From positions 62,001 through 126,000 of the forward strand of contig WNNJ02002441.1 of NCBI GenBank assembly GCA_012934845.2: a stretch of 64,000 bases of DNA, written 5' to 3'. The notes under the pieces are model-generated. The model made no database searches, was not told the origin of the DNA, and was given only the letters and a program-made list of their open reading frames with translations. Each line of letters begins with the position of its first letter. The stretch's first letter is position 1. Made by a program: the position numbers and the translations under genes. Positions 44,285-55,062 of this stretch are shown here, in pieces. Origin of the DNA: Pomphorhynchus laevis. Lineage: Eukaryota > Acanthocephala > Palaeacanthocephala > Echinorhynchida > Pomphorhynchidae.

Positions 44285-44525
44285 AAGGGCGGCGAAGATA
44301 GCTTCTAGGATCAACAACCAGGCATATTCTGAGTGCGTTGCGCAGTTCAGAAAATGTATTGGAATCAGACTTGTGCGAGCAAATTCGTGGTGCTTTGGAA
44401 ACTGAACTAATGATCGGATGTCTCAGGCGGTAGATCCGAGGGTTTAATGGTTTTGAATTCAAGCATTTGTATTTTGGGCCCATTTGCGGGAACCAAAAGA
44501 GATAAAAATTATTATTAAAAAAATT
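44285..44525 (+). mobile_element. LINE family B copy 11b (very short 3' scrap with 3' box)
   Basis: Only the last C-terminal helix (KIASRINNQAYSECVAQFRK and RLVRANSWCFGN) and the 3' UTR are present, with the box GGGCCCATTTGCGGGAACC at 44,476-44,494 and a tail ending ATTATTATTATTGG. At about 240 bases it is the shortest copy. It begins exactly at the ATT tail of the previous copy. Confidence 0.85.
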
Positions 44526-44820
44526 ATTATTATTGGACTTACCTAAATGCAACTTACCTAAATGCAACCTCACAAGGACATTTATCGAATTAATGACGTC
44601 TCAGCTTGTTATTTTCAACAACATGGCTAAGGCAAACATGTCATTTAAAATAATGACGATTTTGCCACAACTGATTCTCCAGAGAATTTCATCCCGTAAA
44701 GACAGTGTCCTGAGAAAAACCCTTGAACGAAGGATAAGGATGTGGAAAGATGGCGATATAAAAGCACTTCTTATCGAAGCACGTTTTCTTCAACAAAATG
44801 ACAGCCCCTGACAACGACGG
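44526..44820 (+). mobile_element. LINE family B copy 12, 5' part (left of the nested Penelope-like element)
   Basis: The frame 44,533-44,811 reads LPKCNLTRTFIELM, LILQRISSRKDSVLRKTLERRIRMWKDGDIKALLIEARFLQQ, which is the N-terminal region of family B (compare 25,380-25,620). It breaks off at about 44,815 and the next residues expected (KNFTKL..GKxxAAxxLL) are found at about 51,880. The gap is filled by a Penelope-like element that contains a hAT element. A duplicated LPKCN (CTAAATGCAACTTACCTAAATGCAAC) lies at the start. Confidence 0.8.
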
Positions 44821-45232
44821 ACACAGATAGATAATATGACCTCTGTCAGAAATATGACATCTGTCAGAAATACTGAAACTATGTATTATTGGTTACGACT
44901 TTACTATTATTTTTTCTTATTTTCAAACAAGCATGAATTATTAATTCTTAAAAAAGGGAGAAGTTTGCATCCCAAGGTGTTTACACTTTAAAATGTAAAC
45001 TGCTTCACGTGATCACGTTTAAGAGACCAGGTAATTGCCAATAGTCAGGTCGCGTAGCGCGTGGAGTGAAGGTGGTAGATCTTTATAGATCTTGTTCCAG
45101 CCTGCAACCGCCTTAAGCAGGGAGCCACCTGTCAGATGCTGCTGGATGGCCCGTTGTAAGTTTAGTCTGAGTCAACTAAACTAGGTGGCGACACCGAAAA
45201 AGCAACGTTAAAAATCATGACTTAAAAGTTAC

Positions 45233-46402
45233 ATGTACTCAACCATATTGGAAAAATACGTAAGTACTAATGATTTCAATTTTAGATCTTTTAAATGTAA
45301 CAGAAAAAATTGTATAGTTTGTGATGTTATAAATAATAATAATTGTATCGTAAGTAATACGACAAACAAATGTTTTTCATTAAATATTAATAATAATTGT
45401 AACTGCAATACCGCAGGTGTAGTGTATCTAATACAATGCACATGTGGATTGCAATATATAGGAAAAACATATCAAATGTTAAAAACTAGGTTTAGGCAGC
45501 ACATATATAATATACAGCATAATAGTCAAACTATATTTCATAAACATATGAGATTAATAGGACATGATATTAAAAACTGTAAATTTTTTATTTTAGAACA
45601 TATTATCGAAGAAAACATTTCAATATTAAATCAAAAACTATTAGAAAAAGAAGATTTTTGGATTAAAACGCTTAATTCCATGTACCCATTAGGATTGAAT
45701 GACGTGGTACAAGGAATTGGCAGAAGTAGTATAATACATAATAAACAACTATATTATAATAATCCGGTTAAACGCAAACCAAGAAGTCATGGTGATAAAA
45801 GGAATAGGAAAAATAGAGTTAAAAATATTAAAAAAGATATGTATATAAATGAACAATTAGAAATGTTAAAACAACTTTTAAGTGATAATAAGCTAAAAGA
45901 TCTTTATGTAAATATAAGAAGTTTTTCTAAAGATATCATATGTTCAATAAATCAAAGATTGATTAACGACTATGATAGGCTAAGTCGTATAATAGACAGT
46001 TATTGTAATACAAAATACTATAATCATACAATAAATGTAAATAATAACAATAGAAAATATACATTAACCATAAACTTCATTAATAAATGTATAGATAACA
46101 TAAATATAGCCGGACTTTTAAATAATTCTAAAAGTAAAGAAATAATAGGGTCAGATTTAAGTAAATATATTCTTAAAATAAGGTATAAACTCCTACCACC
46201 ATTAGGACGAAAAATTTGTAATTATAATAAAGAATTAAAATCAATATGTAACGATAATATTAGAAACATAATGGAAACAGAATGCAATTGTAAAAGTCTT
46301 AGTTTTGATAAAATAAATGAACATATATGTACCCATAATCTAGAATTAATTGAAAATTGTGAATTAAGAAAGCTGCTAACAAAAGGGTATGAATATAAAT
46401 AA
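45233..46402 (+). pseudogene. Penelope-like N-terminal GIY-YIG endonuclease region
   Basis: The ATG at 45,233 opens a 389-codon frame. A cysteine motif CNRKNCIVC (residues about 22-30) precedes the GIY-YIG fold: AGVVYLIQCTCGLQYIGKTY (residues about 61-80), the Arg/His strand LKTRFRQH, the Glu region LLEKEDFWI and the closing PLGLND. All catalytic landmarks of the family are visible. This domain cuts target DNA for priming. The rest of the frame is an Asn/Lys-rich linker with Cys-rich CNCKSLSF and CEL segments near the end. The high AAT/AAA usage differs from the flanking LINE copies. Confidence 0.8.
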
Positions 46403-46549
46403 AATAATAACAACGACAAAAATAAAATTTACAATTCGTTATATAATAACTTAAATGCTTACTTTAGTAACCTGATTAATAGTGAAAGCTCGAATATATC
46501 TAAGATAAAAATTTGGAAAGATTATATATTTGATAAAATTAAAAATAAA

Positions 46550-47802
46550 ATGAAAATAACAAACAATTATAAAAGGAAAGATAAAATTGATAAAGATATG
46601 TATAAAGAACTTACTAAATTAAAGCATAACTATCTAATAGCGACTATTGATAAAGCTAGTAATAACTTTGTCTTTATATGCAAAAAGCTTTATTATGATA
46701 TACTAATGAAAGAGGTTAATTCTAATGATTTAAATGTAAATCCAACATATGAACGTAGTGAGTTGAGTTTAGAAACAATTATTACAAGTCACTGTTCTAT
46801 AATGGATAAAAAGGGTACAAAGGTTGAATCAGATAATAAAACTATACCTATATTATATTGGAATCCAAAATTACATAAAAATCCAATAAAACCTAGGTTC
46901 ATATGTAGTGCGTTTAAATGTACATTAAAACCACTTTCTGTCTATATGAATAAAATACTTAAAGTAATTAAAGCACATTTTAAAAAATATTGCAAGGTAA
47001 TCGAAATTAATACTGGTATAAAACACTATTTCAGTATTAATTCTACAAAAGAATTTTTAGAACAGACAAAAGGAATAAATTTTCAAAATATAAATACATA
47101 CGATTTTAGTACGCTTTATACAAATCTATATTTAGTAGATATTAAAGAAACGTTAGTAAAATTAATTAACCTTATATTCGGAAAAAGATATACATATATA
47201 TGTTATAATAATTATAACGCCTATCTAACAAAAATTAAACCATCAAATAAATATAAATATATGGATAAAATTGAATTAATAGAATCCTTAAATATTTTGA
47301 TAAATCAAAATTATTTAAAAGTAGGGACATCTATATTTAGACAAGTAAAAGGTGTTCCAATGGGTGGTAATAGTAGCCCAATTATAGCTGACTTGTTTTT
47401 AGCTTTATAGAATATGAATTTGTTCATAACTGTGTAAAAACTAAATCTAAACAATATAAATATATGAAATATATGTTTCGATACATTGATGATATATGTG
47501 TATTTAATTCTAATAATTTTTATTCAATTAGTGAGCACATTTATCCAGAAAGCCTTATTCTTAACAAAACCAATATTAATGATAAAGAAGGTGTATATCT
47601 AGATATGAACATTAAATTAACATTAACTAAAACTACTATTAATTTATATCGTAAAGATGACATATTTAAATTTACAAGAAACATATTTTTGCATGAGCAT
47701 TCATGCATACCATATAATATAAAATATAATACATTAAATAATGAAATTTTAAGAATTGCAACAATATGTAATGATATTGGCTTTCTTCAAAATCATTTAA
47801 AT
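46550..47802 (+). pseudogene. Penelope-like reverse transcriptase (interrupted by hAT)
   Basis: Motifs in order are LIATIDKASNNFVFICKKLYYD, PILYWNPKLHKNPIKPRFICSA, TYDFSTLYTNL, GVPMGGNSSPIIADLFL and the catalytic FRYIDDICVFN (about 47,480). These are the conserved blocks of Penelope RTs. The coding sequence continues into a thumb block and is then interrupted by the hAT at 47,803. Sequence after the hAT (from 51,361) is compositionally and by reading direction the continuation. It is broken in a small number of places. Confidence 0.8.
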
Positions 47803-50800
47803 CAGTGCTACTCAAAGTGTGGTACGCGTACCGGTGCCGGTACGCAAGCAATAGTCTGCCGGTACGCGAAGAGATTTTCAAAGGAAAATAAACAAATGTA
47901 AAATTACATGCCATGAGAAACAGGTGGGTCATGTGACTGATATTTTTTGTTTATTTATCTAATAAGAATACAGCATGGTAGTAATTTAATTGGAAACAGT
48001 TATTGTATGCACTTTATTAAAAGATTTGACTGATATTTTACTCTGTCACACATCTGACAACCTGATCCACACGTGTGGAGCAGCAAGATGTAACATGGAA
48101 TGTCAGTCATCAGCAAGAAGTGAAACAGTCATGTTCCCAAGGATATCAACGTGATTGTCATTTGGAACCATGTCCCGACCATCTGATCTAAAAATGTCTT
48201 TACTAATAATCTTTTCAATGGCAGCACATCCTATCCCTGGGTATAAAAAACTCTAAAAAACCGGAAAGCTCTGTGGTCGAGATAAAACATTTTTCCCCTA
48301 ATGTAATCAACTTTCACGTTGAGCAGCGGGCAAACAGAGATTTAATTTGTTCAGTTTTCATTGTCTTAAGGCGATGCTATGAACTGAAGTAAAAAATGAA
48401 TTAGTGTGAGCCGGCGTCCACATTCCAATTTTAATCCTGCTTATAATGTAATTTAATGTTTAAATAATCTCGTTTTTCTAACATAATTTACCTTATTAGT
48501 GTAATTATTAATAATATTTTAGTACCATTTAGTCTCATCAGTCATGATTTCTCTTCCACTTTGTTCCATTCAAGTTTTCACAAAACAAGGCAAATTGAAA
48601 CAGTTGGCTTGAATGATTAAAATCATTCCAAGCTATTTTATAAAATGATCGTTACATTAAATCTGGGCAAAGGAATAGTTTTTTCGAACTTTTAGCAAAT
48701 TTTTATGTTTTCTATAAATTTACTGTTTTAATACAATTCCTCACAAGATATAATGATTATATATTAATGTCAATTGTATTCCTTCATATAAATTTGAATA
48801 AGTGTTTATAAATAAAGCATTCGCACTGCAGTTATTCGGTTTTCAACTTAATATCATAAATTAAGCATTTACCCGGGTTATAGAACTTATATTTATTATT
48901 TCTATCCCAAATTTATAGATGTCAAAGCGAGGCCCAATGGACAAGTTTATCAAATCAAGACAACTAGTTACGGAAGACAAGTAATTCAGAAGCAGATGAC
49001 GGTGTAATTGAAACTGAAGTGTTGCCTTCAAAAAGAATTCGTACTGTCTTCACTCGAAAATATGACTCCTCTTACATTCAATTTGGTTTCGTGGCAACAA
49101 ATGATGGGGAAGTGCCAAAACCGTTGTGTGTTATTTGTGGAGATGTGTTGGCTAACCACTCAATGAAGCCGTCACACCTCAAAAGACATTTAAATACAAA
49201 ACATAAAGAAATGAGTTCAAAGTCAAAAGAGTTTTTTGCAAGAAAACATGTTGATTTAAAAAGCCGTCAGAAACAGATCTTTAAAGTGTCGCGCACAAAT
49301 ACTTGTGCTTTGCGGGCTTCTTATAAAGTAGCACTTCGAGTTGCTAAAGCTAAAAAGCCATACACAATCTGTGAAACGCTAGTGCAAGGCTGTATTAAAG
49401 ATGTTTGCATTGAAATGCTGGGTGAGCCCTCGGCACAGAAAGTGGCTAAGGTTCCACTATCAAATGATACTATAGCTCGACGAATTAACGAGCTAGCACA
49501 CGATATGGAAGATCAGCTCATAGAACAGATTAAATTAGCAAAATACTTTTCTTTGCAACTTGATGAATGTACAGACGTTGCTAACCAGGCAGTTCTGATG
49601 GTGTATGTGCGCTATGAACATGAAGGTGAACTGAAAGAAGAGTATTTTTTCTCTGTTTCACTACCAAAAAATACAACTAGTTCTGAAGTGTTCAAGACTG
49701 TGAGTGACTATATCGTTAACAAATCTGCATTAGATTTCAAATTTTGTGTAGGTGTATGCACCGATGGTGCCGCCGCAATGATAGGAAAGCATTCAGGAGT
49801 GGTTACCCAAATAAAGTCATTTGCCCCAGAGTGTAAATCAACACACTGCTTCCTTCACCGAGAAAGTCTTACAACAACAAAAATGTCTCCGGAACTAAAT
49901 AGTGTACTCAGTGAGGCTGTAAAAATTGTTAACCATGTAAAAGCAAATGCTTTAAATTCGAGACTATTCACTGCATTGTGTGATGATATGGGAGCTGATC
50001 ATAAACAACTCCTATTGCATGCCGATGTACGTTGGTTATCAAGGGGAAAAGTTCTGTCAAGAGTATTTGAGCTAAGAAATGAACTTGCGGTGTTTCTTGA
50101 GGACAAAAAACCAAATTGGTCACAATTGTTCCGAGATGTGAATTGGCTAGCCAAGCTGGCTTATCTAGCTGATATATTTGCCATTTTTAATGTTCTTAAC
50201 ATCTCCATGCAAGGGAGTATGGCATCGTGTTTTAAATCGGCGGACAAGATCGATGGACAAAAACGGAAGCTAGAAGCATGGAAAAGTCGAGTCTCAAAAG
50301 ACTGTTATGATATGTTCCACTTATTGGCAACAGTCATCGACGATGCAGGCGAAGAACTTAATATTGTATCGTTACGAAAAGTCATAAAAGAACACTTGAT
50401 TAATTCGGCAGATCGTTTTCAGCATTACTTTCCAGCTAAAGAAGATCCACGTATAGGGAATGGTTGGATCAGAAATCCATTTATTCCACTGAGATATGAC
50501 TTTGTCGGAAGTGTTCTTATGGAGGATAAGCTGTTGGATCTAGCTGCTGACGAAGGAATGAAAAAAATTTTCGAAACTTCGACATCACTCGCTTTGTTTT
50601 GGATAAAAGTGAAAACAGAATATTCTAATCTTAGTGAAATTGCTCTGAAAACTCTTCTCGTTTTTCCTACAACTTACCTCTGCGAAACTGGCTTCTCAAC
50701 AATGAGTGTCATTAAGACCAAATACAGGAATTGTTTGGATATTCATTCCCCGATTCGAGTGTCACTCTCCTCAATTCAACCACGATTGAGTAAGCTTACA

Positions 50801-51352
50801 AATAAGAAGCAGGCTCACCCTTCACATTAATAAAGGTTAAGGTTTTGATATTTCTATTATTCGAATTGTGTTAATAGAATCATCATTTTCATATTTTAGA
50901 TTAAGATAGATTTGTAACATTATGTCTTCAATTTGTGTCATATAGTTTTGCTAGTTTTGATTTGTTTAATTTTTTTCATTCATATCTTCAATTGAATTAC
51001 AAGTTTACAAAATCAAAATAAAATAAAAAGGAATATGTCGATTTGTTTTTTATTATACATTCATTATATGTTTCCAGTATAAATGAATACTATTACGAAT
51101 GTTCAATTAATATTTTCTTGGGTCATAAACAATTAATTAAATGGCACAAATAAGCTACCGATTACTGGCACAATGGGAAGACTTGCATGACAATGATTAG
51201 TGATCTTAAATTGAATAAGACTTCATGTCATCATGATTAGGCGTCGCCTTTTTTCCCATTTCCCTCTTGCGATAGCTAGATTGGCTAGTCGGTCCCTGTC
51301 GAATAAAAAAACATCTGCCGGTACGCCACATCAGAAAGTTTGAGAAGCACTG
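47803..51352 (+). mobile_element. hAT DNA transposon, Buster-like, complete with TIRs and TSD
   Basis: A 3,550-bp element flanked by the 8-bp duplication ATTTAAAT (47795-47802 and 51353-51360). Terminal inverted repeats begin CAGTGCTACTCAAA on the left (47803) and CAGTGCTTCTCAAA as the complement of the right end (51352). Subterminal CTGCCGGTACGC lies near both ends. TA in the middle of the target site fits the Buster-type nnnTAnnn preference. One transposase gene occupies the centre. It is inserted within the Penelope-like RT, so it is younger than that element. The TIRs still match well, suggesting limited decay. Confidence 0.93.
48919..50830 (+). CDS. hAT transposase (BED zinc finger, RNase H-like core), N-terminal frameshift
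   Basis: From 48,983 a frame is open to 50,830 (about 615 codons). An ATG at 48,919 opens MSKRGPMDKFIKSR, the usual start of ZBED5/Buster-like proteins, but stops at 48,982 in another frame, so one small indel separates the true start from the body. The BED-type finger CVICGDVLANHSMKPSHLKRH lies near the start. Catalytic landmarks are LQLDECTD, GVCTDGAAAMIG and the insertion-domain CFLHRE. The hAT dimerisation block LLVFPTTYLCETGFSTMSVIK is at the C-terminus. It would cut and paste the element. Apart from the N-terminal shift it looks intact. Confidence 0.9.
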
Positions 51353-51860
51353 ATTTAAATAATTTAATAGATACATATTTTAAACTAGGTTACTATAAAA
51401 ATAACATCAAGCAGAAAATAGTAAAATATATAAATCAACACAATAATATAAAGAATAAATTTAAACTCTTAAGTGGCAAATATTTATGGATGGATAATAA
51501 ATAATATACTTTGCATTAGAATAAGATACTAGATAGTTATTTCAGAGGAAATACATCATTAGCATGTATTTGGCCCCGTTGCTATGTTGGGTAGAGGAGT
51601 TAGGGGCCGAAACCTGATAGCATAGCAGTTCCTCCTGATGACCTCTAATTCTTATTCTGATACAACGTCTGTTATTTATTAGTCAATTCATAAAAATGAC
51701 GTTTATTTTAAATTTTATTTTTTATTTTATTTTTATTTTTTAACTTGATTTAAATTATAGAAAATGTAAAAACAATTATTAATTTTATTATTTAATTATT
51801 AAATTTTGATTTAGCATTATTACGTTTTGTTTATTTTATAATTATATAAAAATACGTAGA

Positions 51861-54235
51861 CTCAGTTAGCTGATTTAATCACAAAACTAACACATAACGG
51901 AAAATTTAAAGCGGCGATGCGTCTACTGAGCAGTGGCGGGGAGAATTTAAAGATATTGCAGTAAGCCGATAAAATGTGGGAATACAACGGTATTTGAGAA
52001 ACGAATCAACGGATGTGCAGGTCCTTCCGGACTGGATGCAAACCATTGGAGGTCAATGCTAACTTAATACGAACCTGAATCCAGAAATCTTGCAGATCAG
52101 GTAGCGGAATTAGCAATTCGCATTGCTACTGACATAATAGATGATGTCCAACTCGAAGCATACAAGGTATGCAGATTAATACCCCTAGATAAGTGTCCGG
52201 GAGTTCGACCTATAGGAATTGGGCAAGTCCTTCGTCGCATCGTCGGTAGAATAATTTCAAGCCGTATACGCAAGCAAGTAATAACAGTTTAATGCAAAAC
52301 ACAGCTATGTGCAGGTCAACGATGCAGCACTGAGTTCGGAATACACTCTATAAGAAATGAATATGAGAGATCTGATGAACACTGTATTTTAATGCTGGAC
52401 GCTGAAAATGCATTTAATAGCATCAACAGATCAATCACACTCGAGAATATGATCAAAGTATGCCCAAGTCTGTCGATAATCCTTGCAAATTGTTATTCCT
52501 CTCCTTCTACATTATCTGTACACAAAGATATAATTATCTCTGAAGAAGGGGTCACCCAAGGTGATCCCCTTGCAATGTGTGCATACGCAGCTACTTCCCT
52601 GCCGCTAATTCAAGACCTCAGAACTAGCTTTCCTGATATTGTTCATCGGTGGTACGCAGACGACGGAGTATGCGTAGGGCGCTATGAAGATTTGTTATCG
52701 CTGTGGGACTATATCTACGATATAAGTGCAAGATACGGATTCCATTGCAATCCATTAAAATGTTCCATCTTAATACATCAGGGATCTTCATTTAGGGATG
52801 GCGAATGTTTTAAACAAAGAGGATTACAAGTGTCAACTCGTGGTGTTAAGCTACTAGGCAGTTTTATAGGAGAATCAGACTACATAAGGGAAAACGTTGA
52901 GAAAATGACTGAAAAGTTGGTTGATCAAATCGAAACACTGAGAGAATTGGCCTTGATAGACAGTCAAGTCGCATTTACAATGCTTACTAAAGGCCTACAA
53001 TTCCCATGGACGGACCTAAAACGCACCTGTTTACTAAACCCAGTATGGCTCTTACGACTGGACACTGCACTTTTTAATAATCTTGTACCTGCTATAACTG
53101 GTAAGATCGATCTTACTCAACAGTGAGAATCAATTCTAAAACTACCGATTGGACTAGGTGGACTTGACATAATGAAACCTTGTGTAAATACAATAACAGA
53201 ATATAAAAACTCCAAACGTATGTGTGCCCCCTTCTTAAATATAAAAGCAGCTCTATGGGATAATGAACAGCAACACATATCCTGCAAAATTAAACAAGAG
53301 AAAAAGGTAGCACAAAAAGTGGAAGCACATACGGCTAAAGGCAGCTTAAATTTGACACAGCAGAATTTACACAAACACATCGCCGATGCTCCCGGATATT
53401 CACTGTGGTTAAGCAGTTTTCCTTCCATCCACTATAAACGCGTTCTAGCAAGACAACAATTCCAAGACGCACTTGCAACACGCTTCGGATGGAGTCCAAA
53501 CGATTTTCCCGACAAATGCACTTGTGGCGAAAAACTCAATATCTCTCACGCCTAATCGTGTAAAATAGGAGGAATCCCCATCATTCGACATAACATTATA
53601 CGCAACGTAGTTGGTTCAGCTCTAAAGGATGTATGCTATAACGTATTTGACGAACCATGTCTTACACCAGTTATTGAAGGGATGATTATTGAGAATGATT
53701 CTAACAAAGGATAGATTGTCTAGGCTCGATTTAGTATGCAACGGTCTTTTTGGCGATTCGACGGAGCGGTCCTTCATGTACGTTTGTGTTTTTAATCCAC
53801 TTACTCAGTCTTACGCTTTGAATATGCCGAGTTCACATACCTATCATGAAAACAGGAAACGGAGTAAATACTTAGAGAGAGTTACAAAACTCGTATGCGC
53901 CGGATTAATTACTTTCACTTTCTCTACTGTAGGAAGCATAGGCTCATCTGCCAAAAATATGTTGACGATCATCGCAAGCAAGCCTGAATGCATGGATCGA
54001 CATACAGCGAGTGTGTAACTTCACTGCGAGCAGACGTTTCTTTCGCCCTCGCAAGATGCTCGTCCTTAGCATTACGTCGGTCTTCGGTTAGACAAATTCA
54101 TTAACAATTAACTACAATCTTAATATTGTAACCTTCAACTAACTTGAACTATCATAATATATTGTATATATAGTACGTTTTGTGTTGAAGCCCATTTGCC
54201 GGAACTCCAAATGTAAGTAAAAAATTTTCTTGATA
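51861..54235 (+). mobile_element. LINE family B copy 12, 3' part (right of the nested Penelope-like element)
   Basis: The copy resumes with QLADLITKLTHNGKFKAAMRLLSSGGE (about 51,860-51,945), then CAGPSGLDANHWRSML and DKCPGVRPIGIGQVLRRIVG (52,190-52,250). The RT ORF is 52,392-53,126 (MLDAENAFNSINRSITL, EGVTQGDPLAMC, RWYADDGVCVGR, LGSFIGESDYI). A LGGLDIMKPC block, PGYSLWLSSFPS, the zinc element CTCGEKLNISHA, and the endonuclease SRLDLVCNGLFGDSTERSFMYVCVFNPLTQSY (53,689-54,018) follow. The second endonuclease aspartate is Tyr here. The 3' box is at 54,189-54,205. About six breaks. Confidence 0.85.
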
Positions 54236-54420
54236 ACAAACATCTTACAAGCGTCGAAGTATTTTCAGAGTGTCGAAGTATTTTCAGAGCGTTGAAGTAT
54301 TTTCAGAAAGTCGGTTCGCTTCGCTCACCGACGCGAATTTTCATTTTACAAGTTTTTATAAAACAAGCTAATTACAATTAAAATACAAATTTACTCTGGT
54401 TACCGTTAAAATCGAATTGC

Positions 54421-55038
54421 ATGACAAAAGGCAAACCTCGCAGCACCCCTAGGTGTTGTGGTTGTAATGGGCAAAACGCAGTTTGCAAGGGATGCAAATT
54501 CGCAAAGGCAGGAAGACATTGCACAGACTGCGCTGCAACGAACTGCGGTAATCGAGGACCATTAATTACCCAAGATCTTCTGACTCAAGATGCCGACCCC
54601 GTATTGGCATCCTCGACACATTCTAACGTTGACGATAAAAATTCAGTCGGAACAGCCGGGCACGTAATCGATACACCTGTTCGCATTAATGCTCTTACAC
54701 AAGATTCGGTTAGAAGTATAGCGGAGCTGTATATGGAGATAATCGCTCGGCGCCCGAACTTATTCATTCCGCCAAGGTGCAATGAGACCCGTGAGTTTCT
54801 TCGTGAACTTTCGCACTTATATGAAGACGCCTGCACAGTTAGAGATAGAGATGGTTATCCGCAAATGAAAGCAACTCTGTTGTGTCAATTCATCCTCCAA
54901 CGCTGTGGCAAACATTCCTTAATAAATTTGGACGTGACTCGTCGACTCTCGCTACTTCACTTGCCGGCCTTGCCATTCGTCTGGCATCAAATATGGTACA
55001 CCAACGCAGTGTTGTCGGATTCACTGCTAGCAGGCTGA
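54421..55038 (+). pseudogene. Family B N-terminal region with intact cysteine cluster (copy 13)
   Basis: MTKGKPRSTPRCCGCNGQNA, then CKGCKFAKAGRHCTDCAATNCGNR, gives the clearest version of the N-terminal cluster: CC-x-C-x6-C-x2-C...C-x2-C-x4-C. It is followed after about 60 residues by EIIARRPNLFIPPRCNETREFLREL and a helix (KATLLCQFILQRCG). The frame then runs into a deleted region near 54,905, where the R-K-x-L-x-R-R segment should be. The cluster suggests nucleic-acid binding; this is inferred from its place and composition. Confidence 0.75.
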
Positions 55039-55062
55039 TTGCTTTTGACAGGGATCCTGGTA

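Larger units (their letters stand above)
44821..51860 (+). mobile_element. Penelope-like element with permuted domains (Naiad/Chlamys type), split by a hAT
   Basis: The element is inserted in family B copy 12 and contains, in order, a non-coding 5' region (44,821-45,232) with a GTTTAGT/ACTAAAC hairpin, a cysteine-containing GIY-YIG region (45,233-46,402), a linker, and a Penelope-type reverse transcriptase (46,550-47,802 and on past 51,361). GIY-YIG before RT is the permuted order of the Naiad/Chlamys clade, opposite to canonical Penelope. It is broken in a few places in addition to the hAT insertion at 47,803-51,352. A 3' non-coding part (about 51,505-51,860) includes CTGATGA and CGAAAC boxes. 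Exact ends are uncertain. Confidence 0.7.

Noticed and set aside
44821-45232. Hammerhead in the 5' region of the permuted Penelope-like element
   Set aside because: A CCGAAAAAG box and a CTGAG box occur near 45,165-45,200, but the core CTGATGA is absent and the arms do not pair.
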